Shown: in pieces, positions 34,988 through 44,558 of the stretch
Position numbering within the stretch: the first letter of the stretch is position 1
Layout: the number at the start of each line of letters is the position of its first letter
NCBI GenBank assembly: GCA_028293125.1
Contig: JAQGPJ010000030.1
Coordinates: forward strand, 44,080-108,079
DNA length: 64,000 nt
Direction: 5' to 3'
DNA from: Verrucomicrobiales bacterium
GTDB taxonomy: Bacteria > Verrucomicrobiota > Verrucomicrobiia > Verrucomicrobiales > V1-33
Position numbers and translations under genes: made by a program
The notes under the pieces: model-generated
Databases searched by the model: none
What the model saw: only the letters and a program-made list of their open reading frames with translations
What the model was told of the DNA's origin: nothing

Positions 34988-36490
34988 GTGAAAAACGGAC
35001 GTCCGGACGGCCCAAAAAAGGAACATCCCTCTGGCTTTCAGCTTAAAACGCTGTGGGCCGCCATCACCGGGGCCTCCCTGCTGGGGATCGGGGCAATGAC
35101 CGTTTACTGCATCAGTGTGGTGACGCGGGTGCTGCAGTTTCTGCAGCCCGTGCTGGTGCCGGTGGCCTTCGCCGGCATTCTCGCCTACCTGCTGCAGCCT
35201 TTGGTGGACAAACTGGCGAAGCGCGGTCTGCCCCGATTCCGCGCCATGCTGTGGGTGTGGATCATCTTCCATCTTACCTTGCTGCTGCTGTTTCTGGCGG
35301 TGGCGGTGCCCACCGTCAGCAAGGGCGGCCGGCTTATCGCCACGCGCTCCGGTGACTGGGCACAGAACGTCGGGGGATTTGTCAGCAAAACCTTGGAGGC
35401 TGTGGACCGCATGGCGGACCGCTTCACGCTCATCGGGCAGAAACCGGCCATTCCGGAATCCGGACCCGGCACGTCCCCGGTGGAGCACCCGAAGACTCCG
35501 GCCCCTCTCTCCCCCACGCCGCCGGTCCGGGACCAAACCGTGCCCGTCACAGGAGCTGGAACCGGAACAACGCCTGAGGGCAGGGCTCCCGGAGGAACAG
35601 CGGACCCTATCTCCCCGGTTGTCTCCGGAGCCAACCCCGACAAAGCAGCGGAGGATCCCACGGATCCCGTCAGTACCAAGCAAAGCGCCGCCCGCTTCAC
35701 CAAATGGGTGACGGATCACAGCGGGGATATTTCCCAGCGGGTGGCCACCTTTTTGGGCAACAGCCTGCAGGGATTTCTGGGTCTTTTCGGCTACCTTGTG
35801 GGATTTGTGCTGATCCCCGTTTATTTGTATTACTTCATGAAGGAGGCCGACTCCATCCAGAAAAACTGGAGTGACTATGTGCCTCTGCGCTCCTCGAAAT
35901 TCAAAGCGGAGGTGGTTGGCACCCTGGGGGAGATCAACAGCTACCTCATCGCGTTCTTCCGCGGCCAGATGCTGGTGAGCCTGATCGACGGACTGCTGGT
36001 GGGCCTGTGTCTGACGATCATCGGGCTGCCCTATGCCATGCTCATCGGCATCTTTGTGGCCATTCTGGGGCTGATTCCCTATGTGGGAAATCTGATGTGC
36101 TGGCTGGCGGCGGTGCTCATCTCCATCGCCCACTTTGGCCGGACAGGCGTGGACGCCGCCGGACATGTCTATCTGATCAACACCTTCGCCGGCATCCAGA
36201 GCCTGTGGGCCTATCCGGTGCTGGTCAGCGTGCTGTTTGTAGTGGTGCAGCAGATCAATTCCCTGGTCACTGCGCCCCGCATCATCGGCGATGCCGTGGG
36301 GCTGCACCCGCTGACAGTGATTTTCTCGGTGCTCTTCTGGTCCCTGCTCATCGGGGGTCTGCTGGGAGCCCTGTTGGCGGTGCCGCTGACGGCTTCCGTA
36401 AAGGTGCTTTTCCGGCGCTACATCTGGGAACGGCAGGTGCAGCACCGCTATACAGGAAGAGGAAGGGAACTGCCACCCATGCCCGGCTGA
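34988..36490 (+). CDS. AI-2E/PerM family membrane transporter with Pro-rich insertion
   Basis: A 500-residue member of the AI-2E transporter family (UPF0118/PerM), starting with GTG. Typical parts are LVPVAFAGILAYLLQPLVDKLAKRG, FLGLFGYLVGFVLIPVYLYYFMKEAD and GLPYAMLIGIFVAILGLIPYVGNL. Family members have about seven or eight membrane helices and are usually near 350 residues. The extra length is a Pro/Thr/Ser/Gly-rich insertion at about residues 154-237 in the loop after the third helix. The substrate is not established for the family. Confidence 0.88.
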   Translation: MKNGRPDGPKKEHPSGFQLKTLWAAITGASLLGIGAMTVYCISVVTRVLQFLQPVLVPVAFAGILAYLLQPLVDKLAKRGLPRFRAMLWVWIIFHLTLLLLFLAVAVPTVSKGGRLIATRSGDWAQNVGGFVSKTLEAVDRMADRFTLIGQKPAIPESGPGTSPVEHPKTPAPLSPTPPVRDQTVPVTGAGTGTTPEGRAPGGTADPISPVVSGANPDKAAEDPTDPVSTKQSAARFTKWVTDHSGDISQRVATFLGNSLQGFLGLFGYLVGFVLIPVYLYYFMKEADSIQKNWSDYVPLRSSKFKAEVVGTLGEINSYLIAFFRGQMLVSLIDGLLVGLCLTIIGLPYAMLIGIFVAILGLIPYVGNLMCWLAAVLISIAHFGRTGVDAAGHVYLINTFAGIQSLWAYPVLVSVLFVVVQQINSLVTAPRIIGDAVGLHPLTVIFSVLFWSLLIGGLLGALLAVPLTASVKVLFRRYIWERQVQHRYTGRGRELPPMPG

Positions 36491-36705
36491 AAGGTGCGGT
36501 GTGCCAAGCATCCATCCTGTCTTCCACCTGTCCTGTGGCTGGGTGATTCATTTGGGGTGACCGCTCCGCCGGGGGGCGGGCGGGGAGAAGCCCGAAAGGA
36601 GACAACCAATGTTTCAGCCAGGAAATCACTTGAACACCTGAAGCTTCCTGCCCCGTAAAGCAGCAAAAGCCACTGAACCTGAATTCAGGGGCTTTGAATT
36701 TGATT

Positions 36706-36782
<77 letters not shown>

Positions 36783-36911
36783 CCACCATCCTACATGGAA
36801 AGCCGGAGGGCGCAAGCATTTTCTGATCTTCCAGGCATTATTCCTCCGTCTCCTTTTCGGCTGCGGAGACTGCCCGTCAGCAAGCGGGCCCTCAAACTCC
36901 CGGAACAGGGA

Positions 36912-37511
36912 TCATTGGTAGGCCTCCAGCAGTTCCCGCAGTTCACGGTGACGGGGCAGGAGGCGGAACCGGTGGTGGAACAGCAGAATGCCGGAAAGTG
37001 TCAGCAGCAGGAGGGGCAGCAGCACAAAGGCCGGAATCCGCACTTCATCGCCGGCTTTGCCCACGGCCTGAAGCTGATGGACCACCAGCGGCGTGATCAG
37101 CATCACGGCGGCATAAAGTCCTGTGATCATTTTGACACGCCGGCGCGCCAGGCGGTTCTCATCCAGCAGCGCCAGCAGGCTGGCTTGGATGGAGCGTTCC
37201 GGAGTGGTGTGGGTTTGGAGATGGCGGCGGAACTGCCGGACGAGCAGAATCAGAGCCATGAGAGGAAGCAGCAGCATCGCCACCGCACCCCATTCCCGTG
37301 TGAGGTCCAGCGGACCGCCCCTGGCCACAAAAAAAGCCAGACGGACCAGAATGACGGTCAGCCAGACGGCGGCAAGGCTGAGAATCACCACCAGCGAGCG
37401 GTGCCGGCAGCGCAGCCGCCGGAGGTGTTTTCCGATTTCGAGGGTGATGCCCGCCGGATCCGGCCGGTTCTGCGGGGAGCTCCACAGGTTTTCCAATTCG
37501 TGACTGTTCAT
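36912..37511 (-). CDS. Four-helix membrane protein, candidate anti-sigma partner
   Basis: A 199-residue protein that overlaps the ECF sigma gene by four bases (ATGA). The N-terminal 30 or so residues (NSHELENLWSSPQNRPDPAGITLEIGKHLRRLR) are cytosolic, followed by about four hydrophobic segments (SLVVILSLAAVWLTVILVRLAFFV, GAVAMLLLPLMALILLV, ITGLYAAVMLITPLVV, AFVLLPLLLLTLSGILLF). It lacks a zinc-anti-sigma motif. Coupled translation after an ECF sigma suggests an anti-sigma factor of an unrecognised kind. Confidence 0.75.
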   Translation of the reverse strand: MNSHELENLWSSPQNRPDPAGITLEIGKHLRRLRCRHRSLVVILSLAAVWLTVILVRLAFFVARGGPLDLTREWGAVAMLLLPLMALILLVRQFRRHLQTHTTPERSIQASLLALLDENRLARRRVKMITGLYAAVMLITPLVVHQLQAVGKAGDEVRIPAFVLLPLLLLTLSGILLFHHRFRLLPRHRELRELLEAYQ

Positions 37512-38059
37512 AGTGTTTTTCTTTCTTTCAGGTTGTGGGTGAGTTTTTGACGGGCGCGGCTGAGTCTTGCGCCGACGTTGCTTTCGCTGAGTCCATGGAT
37601 GGCGGCCATATCCCTGTGGCTCATCCCGTCCAGCGACAGCAGAACCAGGGAGCGGTCCAAAGCCGGGAGCCGGCGGATTTCCGCATACAGCCGCTCCAAC
37701 CTGGCGGCGGTGCCATCCGGGTCGCCAGTGGCGGAGGGAATTTCACCGCCGGCCCCGGCTTCCGGGGACTGGAGACGGAAAGCCTCCAGCCGGCGGGAGT
37801 GGGTGCGCTCCCTTCTCCTCCAAGTCATGGCCGCGTTGTGGGTCACGCGGTAGAGAAAGGTGGACACCTGCGATTCCCCCCGGAAGGCGGGAACCGCTTT
37901 CCACACGGCCAGCAGCAGTTCCTGCATCAGATCCTCCCGGTCCGCGCCGGACGCGAAGGCGTGGACGGTGTGGTGCAGAATGGCGGCGTGGGTGTGGACC
38001 CAGTCCTCAAACTGTCCGTCCCGCGGCTGCGGTTCCTGCTGGCTTGCTGAAAATATCAT
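37508..38059 (-). CDS. ECF-type sigma factor
   Basis: A 183-residue sigma-70 family extracytoplasmic factor. Region 2 is DREDLMQELLLAVWKAVPAFRGESQVSTFLYRVTHNAAMTWRRRER, region 4 is LPALDRSLVLLSLDGMSHRDMAAIHGLSESNVGARLSRARQKL. The linker between them is short. It is translationally coupled to a membrane protein that may be its anti-sigma. It is divergent from the HtrA-like gene 190 bases away. Confidence 0.92.
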   Translation of the reverse strand: MIFSASQQEPQPRDGQFEDWVHTHAAILHHTVHAFASGADREDLMQELLLAVWKAVPAFRGESQVSTFLYRVTHNAAMTWRRRERTHSRRLEAFRLQSPEAGAGGEIPSATGDPDGTAARLERLYAEIRRLPALDRSLVLLSLDGMSHRDMAAIHGLSESNVGARLSRARQKLTHNLKERKTL

Positions 38060-38249
38060 TCAGCCTGTTGGATGCGGTCGGAGGGATATTTCTTACATAA
38101 AATGAACCTATCCGCCGGGTGTCCGTCCTGACGCCGGAGCGGAGGCTCAAGCCTGACAGCTGCGGGTGTGAGGGTAACGAAAAACCAATATTAACAGTTT
38201 CCCGCCGGGATGGATCATGCTTGAATGGGCCGCTGTTCCTATATTCCGT

Positions 38250-39218
38250 ATGATTCGTCTTCTTTTCCATCCGGGGCTTCTGCTGGCATTTGGTCTGGTT
38301 TTCCGCGCGGGCGCCACCCCGGCCACTGTGGATCTCACCCAGGGCGGGAGTGTCCGCGGGGAGATTCTGTCAGAGTCGGCCGAGCGCGTGGTGGTCGATC
38401 TGGGCTTCACCATTCTTCAGGTGCCGCGCGATGCCGTAGCGCGGATTGTGAAGGATGTGGCGGCGGCGGCCAATTCCTCCATGACGGCCAGCGATGCGGA
38501 GCTTTACCGTCTGGACGCCACCGCCCGCACCCAGAGTGTCAAGGACCTGGTGAACGGCATCGGCGACCGCGTGGTGCTGGTGAAAACCCCGTCGGGGCTG
38601 GGTTCCGGGTTCATCATTCATCAGGACGGCTTTGTGATCACCAATGACCATGTGGTCGCGGGGGAGACCCAGGTGACGCTCACCGTGTTCGCCCAGGGGG
38701 ACAAAGGCATGGACAAGCAGACATGGGAGAACGTCAAAATCGTGGCCACCAATGCCGAGATGGATTTGGCGCTGCTGAAGATCGAAACCCCGGACAAGCG
38801 CCAGTTTCCCACCGTGCCCCTCGGCGACAGCGACGATCTGAAGCAGGGTCAGCCGGTCTTCGCCATCGGCGCTCCGCTGGGTCTGGAGCGCAGCGTCAGC
38901 CAAGGCATCGTGTCCATCAAAAACCGTCTGGAGGACGGGCGGATGTACATCCAGACCACCACGCAGATCAATCCCGGCAACTCCGGCGGGCCCCTCTTCA
39001 ATCTGAAGGGCGAGGTCATCGGAGTGAACAACATGAAAATCGTGGCCGCCGGCGCCGAGGGCCTGGGTTTTGCCATTCCCAGTTCGGTCCTGAAGACTTT
39101 TTTGAAGAACCGCGACGCCTTTGCCTACGATCCGGCGAACCCCAATGCCGGCTTCCGCTACAACAAGCCTCCGAAACCCGAGCCCCAGCCAACCGCCAGC
39201 CCGCCCAAGCCGCTCTGA
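38250..39218 (+). CDS. Secreted HtrA-like serine protease without PDZ domain
   Basis: A 322-residue trypsin-like protease. The signal peptide (LLAFGLVFRAGA) is followed by a small beta-rich domain (DLTQGGSVRGEILSESAERVVVDLGFTILQVPRDAV) and the protease with the triad H134 (TNDHVV), D172 (EMDLALLKI) and S245 (NPGNSGGPL). After the protease there is only a Pro-rich tail, where DegP/DegQ would have one or two PDZ domains. An upstream Met would add 11 residues. It is followed by two secreted protein genes on the same strand with gaps of 37 and 28 bases. Confidence 0.9.
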   Translation: MIRLLFHPGLLLAFGLVFRAGATPATVDLTQGGSVRGEILSESAERVVVDLGFTILQVPRDAVARIVKDVAAAANSSMTASDAELYRLDATARTQSVKDLVNGIGDRVVLVKTPSGLGSGFIIHQDGFVITNDHVVAGETQVTLTVFAQGDKGMDKQTWENVKIVATNAEMDLALLKIETPDKRQFPTVPLGDSDDLKQGQPVFAIGAPLGLERSVSQGIVSIKNRLEDGRMYIQTTTQINPGNSGGPLFNLKGEVIGVNNMKIVAAGAEGLGFAIPSSVLKTFLKNRDAFAYDPANPNAGFRYNKPPKPEPQPTASPPKPL

Positions 39219-39255
39219 GCTTCCCTCCTGTCCTGCAGCCATCCATTTCTCCGTT

Positions 39256-41199
39256 ATGACCATGCCTCTCTTTTCCCGGTTCCGTGCCGCGGCCTCCATC
39301 CTGACCCTCACCCTCCTGCCGCTCGCCGCCCAGGCGGATGATCTGGCCAAGGTGCTGCCGGAAGACGCGCTTTTCTTTAGCGAGGTGCGCAACCTTGCCA
39401 AGCTGCGGGAATCCGCGGAGCATCCCCTGGCGAAGAAAATCCGCTCCGGGGAGCTGGGCAAGCTGCTCGACAAACTGACGGCGGCATCGGACACTCCGGA
39501 GAACCGGAAATATAACGCGCTCTTCAAGGAGGAGGCCGGCTTGTCCATGGAAGAGGCTCTGGCCAAGTTCGCGGGTGGAGTCGCGGCGGGACTTGAGGTG
39601 CCCGTGGAAAAGCTGATGGCTGATCCTGAATCCGCCCGCCCCGGAGGTCTGATCGTGGCCGATTTCACCGGCGATGAGGCGCTCTTCAAAAAAATCCTGT
39701 CCGGTGTGCAGAAGGTCGCCACCGCCAAGGCGGGGGCTGCCAAAGCAGAAAAGGAGAAGGTTGCCGCCGAGGCTAAAAAGAACAAGGACGATGATGATGA
39801 TGCGGACGATGACGACGATTCCTCCGGGGACAAACCCCAGGCCAAATGGCCGGAGGAGTACGAGGAGAGCATCACCGAGGCCGACGGCGTCAGCATCCAC
39901 GGGTGGACAGTGAAGGATGAGGAGAAAACCATGGGGATGAAAATTTCGTGGGCTGTGGCCGGCGGACGCCTGATTTTGGGCATTGGCGACGTGGACACCA
40001 AGGATGCCGTGCACCGGCAGGTGAAGGATTCGACTGAAGGCAGCCTGGCCGCGACGGCGGCCTACAAGGAGATCGACGCCGCCGCTGGGGACTGGGATGT
40101 GCTGGCGGGGGCCAATCTGGAGCGCGGCCTGGGGCTGGTGCAGGAGTCCATGCGCAAGCAGATGGAGAAAGGTGAACTCAACACCGGGATGCCGGTCAAT
40201 CCGCTGCAGATCTGGAATGGTCTGGGGATGGACCAGTTCCGCACCGCCTTCATGGCTTGGGATCTGCAGGGCGAAGTTCTGGATTTCCATGCGGCGGTGT
40301 CCTATGAACGCAAACCTGCCATTCTGAAACTCTACACCGCGAACGGTCCCGGCGAGCCGCCGCTTTTCGCGCCATCGGATGCCATGCAGGTTTCCTGGGG
40401 CACTTTTGACTGGGGTAAAATGTTTGAGCAGCTCAAGGAGCTGGCCGCCGCCATCAGCCCGGTCGCCGGCGGCGGTTTGGAAATGGGAATGAACACCCTG
40501 AAATCCAAAATCGGGGTGGACCTGCACAAGGATGTGCTGGCCCATATGGGGGACAACCTGTGGACGGTGGCCAAAACCCTTCCAGCTGAAAAGGATGCCA
40601 AATCCGCCAAGGAGAAAAAGCAGGATGAGGATGAGGACGAGGCCTTGGACAATGCCGGTCTGAAGGAATCCCAGCTGGTCGGCATTGCCCTGCGCGATTC
40701 CAAAGCCTTTGAACTGAGCGTCAAAAGCATCCTGAACGCCGTGGCCCCGGGGACGGCCATCTTTGATGACCGCGAGTATATGGGGAACACCATCCGTGAG
40801 GTCAAGGACTCGCCTCCCGGACAACGGATCGCGTGGCTGGTCAAAGGGGACACCCTCATCCTGAGCGTTGGCGAGCCCGACCTGCTGGAGAAGGTGCTGG
40901 CCGGCATGGACAAAAAGCCGGCAGCCCCGCTGCTGGAGGAAGATTTTGTGAAGAGCGCCTTTGCCAGTCTGCCGGACGGCCATGTGGCCTCCTCCTATTA
41001 TGACACCGGTAAAATGGTCAATGCCCTGCTGCCCACAGTGAAAACGTTGCTGGAGAACTTTGACGACGGGGAGAGTCCGCTCGGAGACTTTTTGGAAAGT
41101 CTGCCGGATCAGGTCGATCTGCCGTTCTTCGCCGTGGACCGCTCCTATGTCTCCGACAAATCCGTGGACGTCCGTCTGCGTCTCTCTCAGAAGCCCTGA
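39256..41199 (+). CDS. Large secreted protein of unknown function with acidic low-complexity segment
   Basis: A 647-residue protein with a signal peptide (ILTLTLLPLAAQA) and DDLAKVLPEDALFFSEVRNLAKL at the mature N-terminus. Around residues 175-190 is an Asp run (KDDDDDADDDDDSSGD), and another charged stretch KDAKSAKEKKQDEDEDEAL lies mid-protein. Repeated motifs such as LPEDALF/LPDGHVA and the alternation of beta and helix suggest a DUF3352-like solute-binding or matrix protein, but I cannot assign a family. Acidic runs could bind Ca2+. Confidence 0.75.
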   Translation: MTMPLFSRFRAAASILTLTLLPLAAQADDLAKVLPEDALFFSEVRNLAKLRESAEHPLAKKIRSGELGKLLDKLTAASDTPENRKYNALFKEEAGLSMEEALAKFAGGVAAGLEVPVEKLMADPESARPGGLIVADFTGDEALFKKILSGVQKVATAKAGAAKAEKEKVAAEAKKNKDDDDDADDDDDSSGDKPQAKWPEEYEESITEADGVSIHGWTVKDEEKTMGMKISWAVAGGRLILGIGDVDTKDAVHRQVKDSTEGSLAATAAYKEIDAAAGDWDVLAGANLERGLGLVQESMRKQMEKGELNTGMPVNPLQIWNGLGMDQFRTAFMAWDLQGEVLDFHAAVSYERKPAILKLYTANGPGEPPLFAPSDAMQVSWGTFDWGKMFEQLKELAAAISPVAGGGLEMGMNTLKSKIGVDLHKDVLAHMGDNLWTVAKTLPAEKDAKSAKEKKQDEDEDEALDNAGLKESQLVGIALRDSKAFELSVKSILNAVAPGTAIFDDREYMGNTIREVKDSPPGQRIAWLVKGDTLILSVGEPDLLEKVLAGMDKKPAAPLLEEDFVKSAFASLPDGHVASSYYDTGKMVNALLPTVKTLLENFDDGESPLGDFLESLPDQVDLPFFAVDRSYVSDKSVDVRLRLSQKP

Positions 41200-41227
41200 T
41201 TCACCGGAATCCTTTGTTCACTGTCCC

Positions 41228-43543
41228 ATGTCCCGTGTCCTTTTTTCCTGTCTTCCCGTTCTCTGCACCGCCTCGCTGGCTTTTGCGGCTCCGGAGCCGG
41301 CACTGATCCCTGTGCGATTGGATGGTCCGGAGGTGGCCCGGCTGGCTTGGGACACCCGGGGCTTGGCCGCCGCGGACTTTGACCGCGACGGCAAGCTGGA
41401 CGTGGCCCTGGTGAACAATGAGAATGGCAAGCTGGTGCTGCTCTACCAGCGCGCGCCCGGCAGTCCTGCAGTGACCGCCGACCGCCGGGCGGTGTCCCGC
41501 GACCGCTGGGAGCCGCAACTGGAGGATACCCGGTTTCAGAAAGTGTCCCTGCCCACGGACCAGCGTCATTTCGCCTTGGTGACGGGGGATTTCGACGGCG
41601 ACGGCCGGCCTGATCTGGCCATGACCGGAGCCACCGATGCCCTGACTGTCCGCTTCCAGGGGGAAAGCGCCGGCTTCAGCAAATCCTGGACTTGGCGGAA
41701 TTTCGAGCCGCTGCAGGGACCAGGCACGATGGTGGCGAAGGACCTCGACGGCGACAGCCGGTGCGACCTGGCGGTGCTGGCCAAAAACCGGCTGCTCATC
41801 TTCCGCCAACTGCCTGCCGGCGGTTTCAGCGAGCCGGTCTCCTATCTGACCACCGAGGAGAAGGCCGGCTACCTGATAGCCGAGGATGTGGATGGTGATC
41901 AAAAGCCGGACCTGTTTTACCTCGCGCCCTCCGGCGAGGGAGCCCTGCGCCTGCGGAGACAGATCGCTCCCGGAGCCTTCGCATCGGAAATATCGCTGGA
42001 TTACCCGCTGCCCGCCCACGGGATGGCAGTCAGCCGGGATGCCGGAGGGTGCCTGCTTCTGAGCAAAGTGAATCTGAAAAGCCGTCTGATCGAGCGCCAC
42101 ACGCTGACCATGAATGTCCCCGGCGCAATGCAGGAGGACAAGCTGGTGCCCACCCTGTATGCCCCGCCCGGAGGAGTGAAAAGCGCTCTGAATGCCACCG
42201 GGGACTTCAATGGCGACGGTCTGCTGGACATTGCCCAGGCCGACAGCAAGGCGGCGCAGGTGTCCCTGTATCTCCAGCAGGCCAATGGCACCTTCGGCGA
42301 GCCGCAGACCTTTCCCTCCCTGTCCGGCATCAACGGGCTAGCCGCCGCGCGCCCTGAGGCGGGCAAGCCCCAAGTGCTGGTGGTGACCAGCAGCAAGGAG
42401 GGAGTCGGCATCAGCCGTCTCTCTGAGCAGGGCCGCTTGGAGTTTCCCGTGCTGCAGTCCGTGGAGGGCACCCCCGCCGCAGTGACGGAACTGAAGCAGT
42501 CCGACGGCCGCAGCCTGCCGGTGGTGGCGGTGGAGAAGGACAAAAACTGGACGCTGCAGACGCTTCAGCCGGGAGCGGAGGGCAAATGGACCACCCAGGC
42601 GCAGACTTTGAAAGCCCTCAGGCGCGAGCCCGCCGGGCTGCGCACCGGGGACCTGAACGGCGACGGCCGCGAGGACCTGTTGGTCATGCTGGCCAAGGAA
42701 CCGGCTCTGGTGCTGCTGGCCAAAGCCGACGGCGGCGGACTGGCGGAGCCGCTGAAGGAGACGCCCTCGCTGAAGTCCCAGCTTTCCGATCTGCCGCCGG
42801 AACGGGTGTCGGTGATCGATCTGGATGGGGACGGACGAGGGGAGATTGTGACCGCGGCCACAGGATTCGCCCGCTCGCTGCGTCTGACGCCGGAAGGCAA
42901 TGATGTGGTGATTGTGGACCAGTTCAATGCCCGGCTGCCCGAGGACAAGCTGACGACCCCGGTTTTCTGCGACACGGACGGCGACGGAGTGCCCGAACTG
43001 CTTTTCCAGGAAACCGGCACGGCCTACTGGCAGGTGTTGAAAAAGGACAGCGCGGGTGTTTACCGCTCCAGCCGTCGGCTTCAGTCGGACCTGATGGAGG
43101 CCACCGCCGCTCTGTCCGTGAAGCTGGGCCGGGAGGGCAGCCCGTGGCTGCTCGCGCTGGGCCGGGACCGCTTCTGGGCCGCCCCCCTCAGCGGCACCCA
43201 CACCGGCCTGACCCTTGCCGCCAGCTATGAGACGGATCTGAAGGACTGCAGCTACTATCATGTCTCCGCCGCCGACATCAACGGCGATGGGCAGGAGGAG
43301 ATCATCGCTTTTGACGGCGCCAACAAACTCATGGAGGTGCTGCGCCCCGGCGGCTTGGCTGGTGAGGGCTGGAAAAGCCTGCTGCACTTTGTGATGTTCG
43401 AGGAGAACATCCACTTCCGGGGCCGGAAGGGGGAGGACAATGTCCGCGAGGTTCTCACCCAGGATTTCACCGGCGATGGCCGCCCGGATATCCTCGTGTT
43501 GCTGCACGACCGCGTCCTGCTGTATCCGCAGAGCGGGAGCTGA
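41228..43543 (+). CDS. Secreted FG-GAP/VCBS repeat protein
   Basis: A 771-residue exported protein with a signal peptide (VLFSCLPVLCTASLAFA). At least ten DxDxDGxxD-type calcium loops are visible: DRDGKLDVA, DFDGDGRPDLA, DLDGDSRCDLA, DVDGDQKPDLF, DFNGDGLLDIA, DLNGDGREDLL, DLDGDGRGEIV, DTDGDGVPELL, DINGDGQEEII and DFTGDGRPDIL. This is the beta-propeller FG-GAP pattern of surface proteins. It follows the previous gene by 28 bases. A calcium-stabilised adhesin or matrix component is likely. Confidence 0.88.
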   Translation: MSRVLFSCLPVLCTASLAFAAPEPALIPVRLDGPEVARLAWDTRGLAAADFDRDGKLDVALVNNENGKLVLLYQRAPGSPAVTADRRAVSRDRWEPQLEDTRFQKVSLPTDQRHFALVTGDFDGDGRPDLAMTGATDALTVRFQGESAGFSKSWTWRNFEPLQGPGTMVAKDLDGDSRCDLAVLAKNRLLIFRQLPAGGFSEPVSYLTTEEKAGYLIAEDVDGDQKPDLFYLAPSGEGALRLRRQIAPGAFASEISLDYPLPAHGMAVSRDAGGCLLLSKVNLKSRLIERHTLTMNVPGAMQEDKLVPTLYAPPGGVKSALNATGDFNGDGLLDIAQADSKAAQVSLYLQQANGTFGEPQTFPSLSGINGLAAARPEAGKPQVLVVTSSKEGVGISRLSEQGRLEFPVLQSVEGTPAAVTELKQSDGRSLPVVAVEKDKNWTLQTLQPGAEGKWTTQAQTLKALRREPAGLRTGDLNGDGREDLLVMLAKEPALVLLAKADGGGLAEPLKETPSLKSQLSDLPPERVSVIDLDGDGRGEIVTAATGFARSLRLTPEGNDVVIVDQFNARLPEDKLTTPVFCDTDGDGVPELLFQETGTAYWQVLKKDSAGVYRSSRRLQSDLMEATAALSVKLGREGSPWLLALGRDRFWAAPLSGTHTGLTLAASYETDLKDCSYYHVSAADINGDGQEEIIAFDGANKLMEVLRPGGLAGEGWKSLLHFVMFEENIHFRGRKGEDNVREVLTQDFTGDGRPDILVLLHDRVLLYPQSGS

Positions 43544-43563
43544 GGAGGCGGAATTTGAATGAC

Positions 43564-43600
43564 AAGGGGGGCGGGGAACCGTCCCCCTTTTCTTTTCTTT
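43564..43600 (+). terminator. Intrinsic terminator after the FG-GAP protein
   Basis: An AAGGGGG/CCCCCTT stem (43564-43570 and 43583-43589) is followed by TTTTCTTTTC on the plus strand. It lies between the convergent FG-GAP and PEP-CTERM genes. Confidence 0.75.
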
Positions 43601-43602
43601 CC

Positions 43603-44274
43603 TTATGCCTGCCTCCGCCGGCGGCGGCGTCCGGCGGCAAAACCCAGCATGGCGGCGGCAGGCACTGCGGCCATGATGCCGGGCTCCGGCACGAAGGTGA
43701 AGTCATCCGCGACCCAGTTGTGGGCGAATTCATTCGGCGCCACATGGTCGATACGGTAGCCGGTGATGCCGGAATAGGTGAGGAACACCGAGGTGTCCAC
43801 CGGGGCGAGCACCTCCGGTTGTCCGTCAACCTGGTCCTGCAGATCAAAGGTGACAGAGCCCAAGGGAGTGGAGCCGGCAAGAGCCGTGATGGTGACGGAG
43901 GTGGCGCCGCCGCCGAAACCGTAATATTCATTCTGTCCGAACCAGGCACTTGTGAGGATCAGTGTGGTGTTCAGCGTGATCCCATTGCCACCGTCGGTGG
44001 ACTCGTTGGTGATGAAATAGTTGCCCGAATGCGGCAGCCCGAAGAGCGGGGCGTCCGCCGCGACTTTATACTGGCTGCCCACCACCGTCACCCGGTCGTC
44101 CCATTCGACTCCCTCATACAGCGGGCTTGTAACCGCACCGGTGGTGAATCTCAGGCCGGTGGCGGCATCCAGCGCCGGCGGCGCGAAAAGATCGTCAAAG
44201 GTGGCGGTCGCGGCGGGAAGCGCGGCGGGAATGAGGCAGCCGAGAGCGGTGGCAAGGCGGTTGATGGATTTCAT
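43603..44274 (-). CDS. PEP-CTERM sorting-signal protein
   Basis: A 223-residue secreted protein. The N-terminus is a signal peptide (SINRLATALGCLIPAALPAATA). The C-terminus is VPEPG, a hydrophobic stretch (IMAAVPAAAMLGFAA) and a basic end (GRRRRRRQA), the PEP-CTERM pattern sorted by exosortase. The body is Gly/Thr-rich and beta-like with FDLQDQVDGQPEVLAPVDTSVFLTYSGITGYRIDHV. Exosortase genes are not in the window. A sigma-54-like element lies 59-74 bases upstream. Confidence 0.88.
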   Translation of the reverse strand: MKSINRLATALGCLIPAALPAATATFDDLFAPPALDAATGLRFTTGAVTSPLYEGVEWDDRVTVVGSQYKVAADAPLFGLPHSGNYFITNESTDGGNGITLNTTLILTSAWFGQNEYYGFGGGATSVTITALAGSTPLGSVTFDLQDQVDGQPEVLAPVDTSVFLTYSGITGYRIDHVAPNEFAHNWVADDFTFVPEPGIMAAVPAAAMLGFAAGRRRRRRQA

Positions 44275-44332
44275 AGTGATGGGTGGAGCGGAGGATGGAG
44301 CACAAAACCGGGAGTTGGACATGGAGGGTTGC

Positions 44333-44348
44333 AGCACCCTTGGTGCCG
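44333..44348 (-). promoter_or_regulatory. Sigma-54-like element upstream of the PEP-CTERM gene
   Basis: Minus-strand CGGCAC-N5-GTGCT has GG and GC doublets with correct spacing but differs from consensus at the first base and one base of the -12 half. The same bases also form a GCACC-AAG-GGTGC dyad, so a protein site is an alternative. Confidence 0.4.
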
Positions 44349-44558
44349 GAACGGTTCCAAATGAAAAATTTTAATTTGATCCTGAATTTGCACTGTTGTC
44401 TTGGTTTCCGTCCTTTGAGTATATTAGTTTGCGCGCATGAAATTCCTCCAAAACGTCCCGTTTATATAATTGGGCACTGTGTGGCAGGCAGTGTGAATGG
44501 TGTGAAGCAGAGCGTTTCAGGTTGGGTTCTACGCTTTAGCCCCCGATGGATTACAGAT

